Shown piece by piece: positions 10,428 to 20,854 of a DNA stretch of 28,522 nt. The DNA is from Tetrahymena thermophila SB210. Its lineage: Eukaryota > Ciliophora > Oligohymenophorea > Hymenostomatida > Tetrahymenidae. A program made the translations under genes and the position numbers. Position 1 is the stretch's first letter. Each line of letters starts with the position of its first letter. The notes under the pieces were generated by a model. That model had not been told where the DNA came from. It saw nothing but the letters and a program-made list of their open reading frames with translations, and did no database searches. Location of the stretch: positions 1 through 28,522 of the forward strand of contig NW_002476346.1 of the NCBI RefSeq assembly GCF_000189635.1. The letters run 5' to 3'.

Positions 10428-13400
10428 GTAAAATATTAATTATCAAATAATTGTTTTAAAAATAATATCTAAATTAAAATAATGCAAAAAAAAATAATTA
10501 TTTTTTCAATCTTTCCCAAACAATTTAATTTTACTATAACTCTTAATAAAACAAAATATTTTATATATACTTTCCTAAAAAATGAGATCAAATAAAAATA
10601 ATATTTATTTATTTATTAAAAAAAATAAGAGGTGGGCATGAATAATATTTGAATAACAATAAATGAATATGAATAAATTTTTATAAAGCTATTCATAAAA
10701 TTTTTAAATTTTACAATCAATATTCATGCCCACCTCTGTCTGTTTGTTATATATTAAAATAAGAATAATTAGTCTATTTTTTATTAATTATATTTTAAAT
10801 TTAAAATGGCAAAATAAAATATGTTAATTAATTTTATTAGAATTGATTGAAATTGCTGTTTTTCTTCACTAATTAATATAAAATTAAATTTAATACAAAA
10901 TTCAATTTATTTTTATTACTCTTAAGATAAAAGATTAAATTTTTTATTATATTATGTTTGAAATCAATAAATATTTTCATAATAAAAGGAATCAATACCT
11001 ATATAGGCACAATAAATAATTAATAAACTGTTGTAAAATGAAAAGGTAAAAATTATTTATTTTTAGTAAAAATTTTTACAAAAAATTAGAATTAAATGCA
11101 AATTTATGATTATTAATTTTAAAGCATTAATCTTTTGATCAGTATGCTTAGTTTATTCTAGACAACACAAATGAGAAAATTATAAAACAAGATGTTCAAG
11201 CACAATTTACAAATGTAGAAGTATTATCTAATCTGCTGAAAAGTCTCTTTGAAAATAAAAAATATTCGAATTACTATTAAATTCTTAGCTTTGGAAGTTA
11301 GGGAATGATTTTAGCTACTAAAAAAGTTAATCTTGATAACAAAGAAATAGTACTAAAAATACAAAAAATAATAGATGAATAAAAAATCTAAAATGAAATT
11401 AGTATTATGTAGAAATTAAAAGAGCCTCTAGTGGTATAGCTTTATGATAGCTATATAATAGAAAATATAGTAGGATCTGATAGATACTCAGTCTTAGAAT
11501 TAGAAAAATGTTCATGTAATTTATAAAACTATTATTAACATTTATTTTAATTTAAGTTTTATTAAATAATTAAAGTGATATTTTTGTATTATAAAAATAC
11601 ATATTAAAATTTAATTAGATTTAAAAAATTTTTTAAAATGAAATTATTTTCGTTGCTATTTAAGCATTTAATTTATTTAGAAACACTTTTATATAAAAAT
11701 TATTGTTTCTTGTTATGTTTGATTAAATTTTAATATTTATTTTTTAAAAGGTACATTAGATGAATATCTCGACAGAAAAAACAAAGATGGATAATTTAGC
11801 GAAGATGATAAATTTTAAATAGCCATCAAAATTATAGATTCTGTCAATTATATTCACTCATTAAATTTCATTCATAGAGATATCAAACCATAAAATTTTT
11901 TGGTTTGTTTAAATGAAAATGAAGTCGAAATAAAATTATGTAAACTCTTTTTATTCATTAATTATTTTTCATTACCTTTTGATTTAAAGGTGATTTCGGT
12001 GTGTCTGCTTAGATTCCAGATAATAGAAATTCAATTCAAACTAAAGAGGTAGATTTTTTAATTCTAAATATTTATTTTAAATATTAAAATAAATTTATAG
12101 TTCGTTGGAAATTTAGGATATTCAGCACCTGAAATTTTAAATAAAAAGGATAATGAACTTAAGTTTTATACAAAGAAAGTAAGTACTTTCTTTATAAAAA
12201 AAAATATTAACTTTAAAATTTTTTTAAATTTTAGTCTGATTCATATTCAGTAGGGCTATTGTTAACTTTGATTGACAATTACTACATTCTAAATAAAAAT
12301 GCAAGTTTAACTTTTGCATTAATGACACAAAAGCAGCTAGATAAGCCTTTCGAAAAATCTAATATTAAAATTAACAAAAATTCAAAAATTTATAAACTTA
12401 TTAAACTTCTTGTAGTTTCTGATTGTGATAAGAGAGTATCTCTTTATGATATTGTTGAAAAAAGTGGTTACTAATTCTTTTCAAATTCAAAAAAAATGAA
12501 ATAAATTCTACAAAAAACTCCTGTGATGCAAAATGATGAAAAAGTAGAGCAAAATAAGTCTATTGAAATTAATTCTATCGAAGATTTGAATAAAATTTAA
12601 AATTACAATATTGTTACAATAAATTTAAGGTAATTTTTTCATTTAAACATATGCTTTTAACGTTTTATTAACTGTCAATTTTACACATTTTTTAATTATT
12701 TTATTTGATAATAGTTTTCCCTTAATTATTAACTTATTAAAGTAAGTTAATTATTTAAATTAAGTAAAAATTCAATATTCAGGAGAAAAAATATAATTTT
12801 TTGCCATAAAAAAAAATTCCTCTTCTGAATTAGAGATTTTCCAGTAATTTTTAATTTTTCTGCAAAATTTATAAATAAATATTTTGATGACATTTTTACT
12901 ATTTTTCATTTAATGCATCAAAATATATCAGAAAATCAAATTTAAAAATATACATAATCTTTAATTAAATTATGTATATTTCTAAAAATTTATTAAATCA
13001 TCACTAATAAATAGCATAAATAGCGATGACTATTTTTTAAAATAGTAAAGTGCTATATTAATCACTATCATAAATATATATTATATCACTCAATATACTT
13101 ATAATTATTATTTGAAAGGCTTTAAATTGTTATTTGATAGATAATGTAGCAGGTGTTTTAATATAAAAAATTGGTACACAATTTTTGGCCACCCGTTACT
13201 AAATTACTACTCAACTAAAAAACAATCTATTTACTTAGTTACTTCTTCAAAAAAATTAAATGACTAAAAAAAGCACCAATCTTTTTTTACAACCCTTTTT
13301 CCTCCAAATTTATTTTCTAAATTAATTATTTATTCTTATATTTAAAGTAAAAATATTATTGGTGCACATCCTGTAAAAGATTTAGGCAATAGAATAGCCT

Positions 13401-16400
13401 AGTTCAAGAATATTATAAGTTTGACACTTGATTTAAGGTAAAAAAATAATTTATTAATTAATAAAACAAGAAATATTGATAAAATTGATTATTTTATTGA
13501 TTTTTCACTTAGCAAATTAACTTTTTGTTTGTTATTTATATTTATTTTTAATATATTGTAATTTTTTACTTGCTTCTTTAAAAGCAAACTAAAATATAGA
13601 AATAAAAGCATCAATTTTTTTTTACAATCCTTTCACCTTCAAATTTATTTTCTTAATTAATTATTTAAAAGAAGTAGTAGTATTGGCGATGAGGGTGCAA
13701 AAAATATAAGAACAGGAATAGAGTAGTGCAAGAATCTCACAAGTTTGACACTTGATTTAAGGTAAAAATTTAATTTATTGATTGATTAATAAAGCAAGAA
13801 ATATGATTAAAATTTATTATTTTGCTGATTTAATCTTTTCACTTAGTGATTAGCAAATTAACTCTATTCAATCAATAAATTTGTTTACTTACTTCTTTAA
13901 AAATAAAATACTAACAAATAGAGCAAATTTTTTACAATCATTTCTACTCCAAATTTATTTTCTTAATTAATTATTTAAAAGAAATAATAGTATTGGTGAT
14001 GAGGGTGCAAAAAATTTAGCAATGGCAATAGTGTTGTGCAAGAATATCACAAATTTAAATCTTAATTTAAGGTAAAACATTAATTTTTTGATTGATTAAT
14101 AAAGCAAGAAATAAGATTAAAATTGATTATTCTGATGATTTAATCATTTACTTAGCGATTAGCAAATTAAATCTACTAATAAATAATCAATTTGCTTACT
14201 TACTCTTTTAAAAATAAAATTAAATACTAACAAATGGAGCAAATTTTTTTACAATCCTTTCTACTCCAAATTTATTTTGTTAATTCTTTACTTTTTTTAT
14301 ATTTAAAGTACAAATAGTACACTCAAAAAAAATAAAAAAAATATTTTTAAAATTATTTTTACAATCCTTTCTACTCCAAATTTATTTTGTTAAAACATTA
14401 TTTATTTTATATTTAAAGTAAAAATGGTATTAGTAATGAAGGTGCAAAAGTTTTAGGCATCGGAATTTTTTGCACCTTTATCACTAATACTGTTTCCCCT
14501 TTTAAATAATGAATGAAGAAAATAAATTTGGAGGTGAAAGGATTGTAAAAAAATTGATGCTTTTATTTGTATTTTAGTTTAATTTTAAAGAAGCAAGTAA
14601 ACAAGTTACAATATTTTAAAAATAAATATAAATAACATCAAACTGTTAATTTTCACTAATTGAAAGGTCTATGTCATATAATAATCAATTTCATTTATAT
14701 GTCTTGTTTATTAATTAATTTATTGATTGATTAATAAAGCAAAAAATATTAATAAAATTGATTGTTTTGCTGATTTAATCTTTTCACTTAGTGATTAGCA
14801 AATTAACTCTACTAATAAATAATCAACTTTTTTACTTAATCCTTTAAAAATAAAATAAAATACTAAGAAAAGCAGCAATTTTTTTTACAAACTATCCTTT
14901 CTATACCAAATTTATTTTATTAATTCTTTATTTATTTTATATTTAAAGTACAAATTAAATTGGTGATGAGGGTGCAAAAGATTTAGGCTAAGGAATAGTA
15001 TTGTTCAAGAATATCACAAATTTAAATCTTAATTTAAGGTAAAAAATTAATTAATTAATTTATTGATTGATTGATTAATAAAGCAAGAAATATTAATAAA
15101 ATTGATTGTTTTGCTGATTTAATCTTTTCACTTAGTGATTAGCAAATTAACTCTACTAATAAATAATCAACTTTTTTACTTAATCCTTTAAAAATAAAAT
15201 AAAATACTAAGAAAAGCAGCAATTTTTTTTTACAAACTATCCTTTCTACACTAAATTTATTTTATTGATTCTTTATTTATTTTATATTTAAAGTACAAAT
15301 TAAATTGGTGATGAGGGTGCAAAAGATTTAGGCAAAGGAATAGCATACTGCAAGTATATCACAAATTTGAAACTTGATTTAAGGTAAAAAAAAATAATTT
15401 ATTAATTAATAAGCAAGAAATATAGATAAAATTGGTTATTTTATTGATAAAAATATAGATAAAATTGATTATTTTATTGAAGTTTTTCATTTAATAATAG
15501 GCAAATTAAATTAGTTTGTTATTTTTTTATATTTTATTCTATTCTTTATTTACATACATATTTACTTAGAATTCAACAAAATATAATCAATTTCGTTTCT
15601 TACTCCTTCAAAAATAAACTAAAATACGAATAAGATCAGCAATCTTTTTTACAATCCATTCCCTCCAAATTTATTTTCTTAATTTATTATTTAAAAGAGG
15701 AAATAGTATTGGTAATTAGGGTACAGAATATTTAGCGTATTAAATGAATATCACATATTTGATACTTGAATTAAGATAAAAATTTAATTTGTTGATTGAT
15801 TGAGAAAGCAAGAAAAATAAATAAAATTGATTAATTTGCTGATTAAATTTTTTCACTTAGTAATAAGTAGGGTTAGACCGAATATAAATTTTTAAAACAA
15901 TACCAAATAAACAATTTTTTAATACCAAATAATAATTTTATTTAATAAAACCGAATATTCGATCTGACCCTAGTGATTAGCAAATTTAATCTATTTGTTT
16001 GTTATTTAATTATTTATTTATTTAATTTTTATTAGATTATTTATTTACTTTCATATTTACTTACAACTCTACTAATAAAATATCAGTTTTTTTACAATCC
16101 TTTCTGTTCCAAATTTATTTTATTAATTCATTATTTATTTTATATTTAAAGTGCAAATGGTATTGGAGAATATGGTGTAAAAGATTTAGGTACAGGAATA
16201 GCTTAATGCAAGAATATCACAAGTTTGACACTTGATTTAAGGTAACAATTTAAATTATTGATTTATTGATAAAGCAAGAAATATAAATAAAACTTATTAT
16301 TTTGCTGATGTAATCTTTTCACTTAGTGATTAGCAAATTAAATCAATTTATATTTTATTTAATTATTTATTTATTTATTAGATTGTTTATTTACAAACAT

Positions 16401-19400
16401 ACATACTTACTTACTTATAACTCAACTAAAAAATAATCAATTTATTTCTTACTCCTTCAAAAATAAACCAAAATATAAACGAAAGCATCAATCTTATTTT
16501 ACAATCCTTTCAGTTCCAAATTTATTATATTAATTCATTATTTATTTTATATTTAAAGTGCAAATAGTATTGGAGCATATGGTGCAAAAGATTTAGGTAC
16601 AGAAATAGCTTAATGCAAGAATATCACAAGTTTGACACTTGGTTTAAGGTAACAACTTAATTTATTGATTAATAAAGCATATTGATAAAATTTATTATTT
16701 AGTTGATTTATGCTTTTTACTTTTTAATTAGTAAGTTAAATTAATTTGTTTGTTATTTATTTATTTTTATATTCTAATTTGTTTACTTACTCCTTTAAAA
16801 GCAAACTAAAATACAAATAAAAGCAACAATATTTTTACAATCCTTTCTCCTCCAAATTTATATTATTAATTAATTTTATATTTAAAGGATAAATAATATT
16901 GGTGCATAGGGTGCATAAGATTTAGGCACAGGAATAGCTTAATGTAAAAATATCACAAGTTTGACACTTGATTTATGGTAAAAGCATCATTTATTGATTG
17001 ATAAAGCAAGAGATTTTTTAAAAACTGATTATTTTGTTGATTTAAGCTTTTTACTTAATGATGAGCAAATTACATGAGTTTGCTAGTTATTTTTTATCTC
17101 TTAGATATATTATTTACATGCATACATACATACTTACTTACTAATCAATTAAATAATCAATTTTTTTGCTTAATCCTTTAAAAACAAAACAAAATACTTG
17201 CAAAAAAAGCAATATTTTTTTGCAACCTTTTCTACTCCAAATATATTTTATTAATTCATTATTTATTTTATATTTAAAGTACAAATAGTATTGGAGCATA
17301 GGGTGCAAAAGATTTAGGTACAGGAATAGCGTAGTGTAAAAATATTACAAGTTTGACACTTAAATTAGTGTAAAAAATTAATTTATTAATTGATAAGTTT
17401 AGAAATTTAGATAAAATTGATTATTTTACTGATTTAATCTTTTCACTTAATAATTAGTAAATTAAATCAGTTTGTTTGTTTGTTATTTAACTATTTACTT
17501 ATTTATATATATTTTATTAGATTATTTATTTACATAAATACTTACTTTCTACTCAACTAAAAAACAATAAATTTATTTATTAAAGTGAGAATAGCATTGA
17601 TGAATATGGTGCAAAAGATTTAGGCATGGGAATAGCTTAATGCAAGAATATCACAAGTTTGATACTTGATTTAAGGTAACAATTTAATTTCTTAATGAAT
17701 AAAGCAAGAAATATTATAAAAATTGATTATTTTGTTGATTTAAGCTTTTCAATTAACTATTAGCAAATTAAATTAGTTTGTTAGTTATTTATTTATTCTT
17801 TTAGATATCTTATTTACATATATATTTACTTACTAATCCATTAAATAATAAATTTGTTTACTTTAAAAACAAAACAAAATACTTACAAAAGAAGCAAATT
17901 TTTTTGCAATCTTTTCTACTCAAAATTTATTTAAAATTTAAAGTACAAATAGTATTGGTGAATATGGTGCAAAATATTTAGGCATAGGAATAGCTTAATG
18001 CAAGAATATCACAAGTTTGGCAATTAATTTAAGGTAAAAGCATAATTTATCGATTGATAAAGCAAGAAATATTATAAAAATTGATTATTTTGTTAATTTA
18101 AGCTTTTCACTTAATTATTAGCATATTAAATTAGTTTGTTAGTTATTTATTTATTTATTCTCTTATATATCTTATTTATATATATATTTACTTACTAATC
18201 CATTAAATTATCAATTTGTTTATTTAATACTTTAAAAACAAAACAAAATACTTATAAAAGAAGCAATTTTTTTTTCAATCTTTTCTACTCAAAATTTATT
18301 TAAAATTTAAAGTAAAAATAGTATTGGTGAATATGGTGCAAAAGATTTAGGCACAGGAATAGCTTAATGCAAAAATATCACAAGTTTGACACTTGATTTA
18401 AGGTAACAATTTAATTTATTAATTAATAAAACAAAGAGATAAAATTGATTATTTAGTTGATTATTGCTTATCAGTTTGTAATTAATTATTTATTAATTTT
18501 TGTTATATTCTAATTTATTTACTAACTCCTTTAAAAGTAAACTAAAATAAAAATAAATACACCAATACTTTCTCCTCTAAATTAATTTTTTAATTCATTA
18601 TTTATTTTTATATTTAAAGTGAAAATAGCATTGGTGCATAGGGTGTAAAAGATTTAGGCACAGGAATAGCTTAATGCAAGAATATTACAAGTTTGACACT
18701 TTATTTAAGGTAAAAAGATAATTTATTAATTGATAAAGCAAGAAATGTTATAAAAATTGATTATTTTATTGATTTAGGCTTTTCACTTAATTATTAGCAT
18801 ATTAAATTAGTTAGTTATTTTTTTTTATTTTTCTCTTAGATATCTTATTTAAATACATACATACATGCATACTTACTTACTAATCAATTTTTTTCTCCTT
18901 AATCCTTTAAAACAAAACAAAATACTTATAGAGGATGCAATCTTTTTTTGCAACCCTTTCTACTCCAAATATATTTTATTAATTCATTATTTATTTTATG
19001 TTTTAAGTAAAAATAGTATTGGAGCATAAGGTGCAAAAGATTTAGCCACAGCAATAGCTTAGTGCAAAAATATTGCAAGTTTGACACTTGATTTAATGTA
19101 AAAAATTAATTTATTGATTGATAAGTTAAGAAATATAGATAAAATTGATTATTTTGCTGATTTAATCTTTTCACTTAGTGATTAGCAAATTAAATCAGTT
19201 TGCTTGTTTGTTATTTAACTATTTATTTATTTATATATATTTTATTAGTTTATTTATTTATTTACATACATAATTACTTTCTACTCAACTAAAAAACAAT
19301 CAATTTGTTTACTTACTCTTTCAAAAGCAAATTAAAAAACTAATAAAAGCATCAATCTTTTATTACAATCCTTTCTCCTCCAAATTCATTTCTTCATTCA

Positions 19401-19894
19401 TTATGTATTATTATATTTAAAGAGAAAATAGCATTGGTGCATAGGGTGCAAAAGATTTAGGTACAGGAATAACGTAATGCAAGAATATTACAAGTTTAAC
19501 ACTTGATTTAAGGTAAAAACTTAATTTATTGATTAATAAAGTAAGAAATATATAAATAAAATTGATTATTTTGATGATTAACTCTTTTCACATAATTCTT
19601 AACAAGTTAAATAATTATGTTCGCTATTTATTTATTTTTTTTAGATTGATTATTTGCCTACATATATAATTACTTATTTACTATTCAACTAAAAACTGTC
19701 CAATTTGTTTGCTTACAACTTCAAAAATAAATTAAAACACTAAAAAAATTAGAGATTTTTTTTCTATCTTTTCTCTTCCATATTTTTATTAATTCATTAT
19801 TTATTCTTATATTTAAAGGGAAAATAGTATTGATGCATATTACGCAAAAGATTTAGGTACATAAATAGCGTAGTACAAGAATATCAAAATCTGA
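8370..19894 (+). CDS. Gene C: tandem protein kinase with C-terminal LRR array (whole gene model)
   Basis: Ten exons encode about 700 residues with two protein-kinase domains, followed by at least fifteen intact and four damaged 90-nt LRR exons. All junctions keep phase from the ATG at 8370 through the last kinase exon, which ends in phase 2 (two bases left over), the phase the LRR exons need. The two kinase domains are joined through the intron 10428-11124. The exon after it cannot start a gene on its own: it has an in-frame TGA at 11107-11109 and no ATG between that and the glycine-rich loop. The array ends at a frameshift stop (TGA 19892-19894), and the tail exon seen in genes A and B was not found. 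The LRR part may be decaying. A signalling role through Ser/Thr phosphorylation with an LRR sensor is inferred from domain content only. Confidence 0.75.
10628..10737. mobile_element. Small terminal-inverted-repeat element (MITE-like) in the inter-kinase intron
   Basis: A perfect 17-bp inverted repeat, AGAGGTGGGCATGAATA at 10628-10644 and its reverse complement at 10721-10737, encloses about 76 bp of A/T-rich sequence. The G/C-containing ends stand out from their surroundings. No target-site duplication is evident. It may be a non-autonomous DNA element, or a hairpin of another kind. Confidence 0.55.
11125..12629 (+). CDS. Gene C exons 6-10: second protein kinase domain and linker
   Basis: Exons 11125-11515, 11751-11939, 11990-12048, 12101-12178 and 12235-12629 (residues about 331-700). 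Motifs: glycine-rich loop FGSQGMIL near 386-393, VLKI with K408, a helix-C glutamate in QNEISIM near 421, HRDIKPQN with catalytic D504, DFG at 525-527, and SAPE near 551-554. SDSYSVGLLL then matches the conserved post-APE helix. This is a complete, apparently catalytic Ser/Thr-type domain; HRDIKPQNF recalls the CK1-like and ciliate-expanded families. After the domain a polar linker of about 60 residues leads, in phase 2, into the first LRR exon. The domain is diverged from the first kinase, so the pair is not a recent tandem copy. Confidence 0.85.
12630..13347 (+). other. Long intron between kinase and LRR parts of gene C
   Basis: A GTAATT donor at 12630 and an ATTTAAAG acceptor ending at 13347 fit both flanking phases. 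It contains a near-perfect palindrome: AAATATACATAAT at 12946-12958 and its complement at 12969-12981. No further exon is recognisable, though a diverged LRR exon cannot be excluded. Confidence 0.6.
12946..12981. repeat. 13-bp inverted repeat with 10-nt loop
   Basis: AAATATACATAAT (12946-12958) and ATTATGTATATTT (12969-12981) are perfect complements inside an intron. It is A/T-only and could arise by chance in such sequence. Confidence 0.6.
13348..19894 (+). CDS. Gene C LRR array (single-LRR 90-nt exons, partly degenerate)
   Basis: Intact 90-nt exons start at 13348, 13672, 13982, 14949, 15294, 16152, 16559, 16888, 17280, 17586, 17944, 18313, 18620, 19008 and 19423. The repeat pattern is N-S-IG-x-x-GAKDLGTGIAQCKNITSLTLDL, a different subfamily from genes A, B and D (GIAQCKN against GLANCIN). 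TAA and TAG serve as Gln in nearly every exon, often in the IAQC position. Damaged units: a remnant at 14309, an exon cut by an inversion at 14419, a shortened exon at 15698-15775 with donor AT in place of GT, and the last exon at 19819 with one base missing. Introns contain recurring T-rich blocks and ACATACATACTTAC microsatellites. Because exons are phase-symmetric, splicing could bypass the damaged ones. Confidence 0.75.
14309..14480 (+). pseudogene. Truncated LRR exon remnant and exon cut by an inversion
   Basis: At 14309 an exon begins normally (ACA AAT AGT after an ATTTAAAG acceptor) but changes into A-rich non-LRR sequence after about 12 bases. At 14419 another begins normally and reads to about 14465 (GAA GGT GCA AAA GTT TTA GGC), then runs into inverted LRR sequence and reaches TGA near 14510. 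Neither can encode a full repeat. Confidence 0.75.
14466..14715 (-). repeat. Inverted copy of an LRR intron plus exon start
   Basis: Read on the minus strand, this stretch is a normal unit of array C. It carries intron blocks (AAAACTAAAATACAAATAAAAG-like, then TTTTTTACAATCCTTTCACC and CCAAATTTATTTTCTTCATT), an AAAAG acceptor, and the exon start AAC AGT ATT AGT GAT AAA GGT GCA. It is most similar to 13440-13715 of the same array. The inverted exon start faces the exon at 14419, forming complementary arms 14427-14449 and 14468-14490. The right boundary lies in repetitive TTAATTAATTTATTGATT and is approximate. Confidence 0.8.
15698..15775 (+). pseudogene. Degenerate LRR exon with lost splice donor
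   Basis: It starts after TTAAAAG and follows the repeat pattern, but lacks 12 bases (an in-frame deletion across the GTGIAQC part) and ends TTAAG followed by ATAAAA, where all sister exons have GTAAAA. Splicing at the normal site should fail. Exon skipping would keep frame. Confidence 0.75.
15868..15972. mobile_element. Small inverted-repeat element (MITE-like) in a gene C intron
   Basis: TAGGGTTAGACCGAATAT at 15868-15885 pairs imperfectly (two mismatches) with ATATTCGATCTGACCCTA at 15955-15972. It sits inside the intron block that in sister introns reads CACTTAGTGATTAGC without interruption, so about 105 bp have been inserted. ATACCAAATAA occurs twice inside. The ends differ from those of the element at 10628, so it is probably another family. 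Confidence 0.6.
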
Positions 19895-19907
19895 CACTTA
19901 ATTTATT
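19819..19907 (+). CDS. Last LRR exon of gene C, frameshifted to a TGA stop
   Basis: The exon is 89 nt instead of 90. AATATCAAAATCTGACAC replaces the usual AATATCACAAGTTTGACAC, so one base is missing and the frame reads AAT ATC AAA ATC TGA (stop at 19892-19894). This either ends the protein inside its last repeat or marks the gene as decaying. A GTAAAAAA donor-like sequence still follows at 19908. Confidence 0.75.
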
Positions 19908-20854
19908 GTAAAAAATGAATTAGCATAAAATACAAAAAAATTGATTATTTTGTAGATTTATATTTTTCAATTAGTGATTTTGCTTATTAAATTAAAATAA
20001 GTATTATTCATTTATAAACATATTTAAAATAATAACTTTAATACCCCAAAAAAAATGAATTTAACAAATATATTTCAAACAAATTATTTAATAAATATAT
20101 ATTTTAATATATTATAAATAATAGAAACAATAATGTTAGACCATCAAAAGTATTAACAATTCAAAAAAAATTAATTGATTAATTAAACAAATAAGAAAAA
20201 TAAGTAAAATTAATAATATTATAAAAATATTTAATTTAAAAGTTAAAATATTAAGTAAAATTTAGATATTATTTTGAAGAACTAGAATAAATATACTAAT
20301 CAAATTGTAATTAAAATACAAATCATATATATATTATAATTAAAATTATTATATGTATTTTTTATGGAAAATAAATTATTTGTATATTTTTAAAGATATT
20401 GCTACTTACTTTTTATTAGATTTATAAACTTTATAAAATTATATTAAAAATTAATTAAATGCTTCTTTATTCCTTTAATATATTATTAAATTTAACAAAT
20501 TATAATCTTTAAAATTAGAAAATTCTAAAAAAATAAAATATTCTCATTTATCCAATAACATGATATTCATAGATAAATTAAACAAATTATTATAAAATAA
20601 TATCTTTTTCTTATTATTTAATTTAATATAAAACGAAAATAAATAATTTTAAATACTGTGTCACAAAAAGTTATCAACTAAGAATGTGATACACTAAATG
20701 GTTGAGTATTAATAATGAAAAAAAATTTAAAAAAAATATTTAAAATTTTAATTTTATAAAATGTAAAAACACAGTATATAAAACTCGCTTTTTGTTAATT
20801 TTTATGGTAACTTACTCTATTTAATGATAAATGTTTTCTTCCATATTTAAAAAG
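19908..20854. other. Intergenic region between gene C and array D
   Basis: A/T-rich sequence without a recognisable exon. The terminal LKSKRLV tail exon known from genes A and B was looked for and not found. No start codon or kinase exon for gene D is seen. From about 20817 the sequence becomes the conserved LRR intron (TTTAATGATAAATGTTTTCTTC) leading into the first exon of D, so the array appears to begin abruptly in the middle of an intron. Confidence 0.6.

Noticed and set aside
12259..12474. 71-codon standard-code open frame
   Set aside because: It is only part of gene C exon 10 (12235-12629), cut short because TAA is treated as a stop.
16390..18870. ACATACATACTTAC repeats in gene C introns as further SINE tails
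   Set aside because: No SINE body or target duplication lies next to them; they recur at the same place in paralogous introns and are simple microsatellites.
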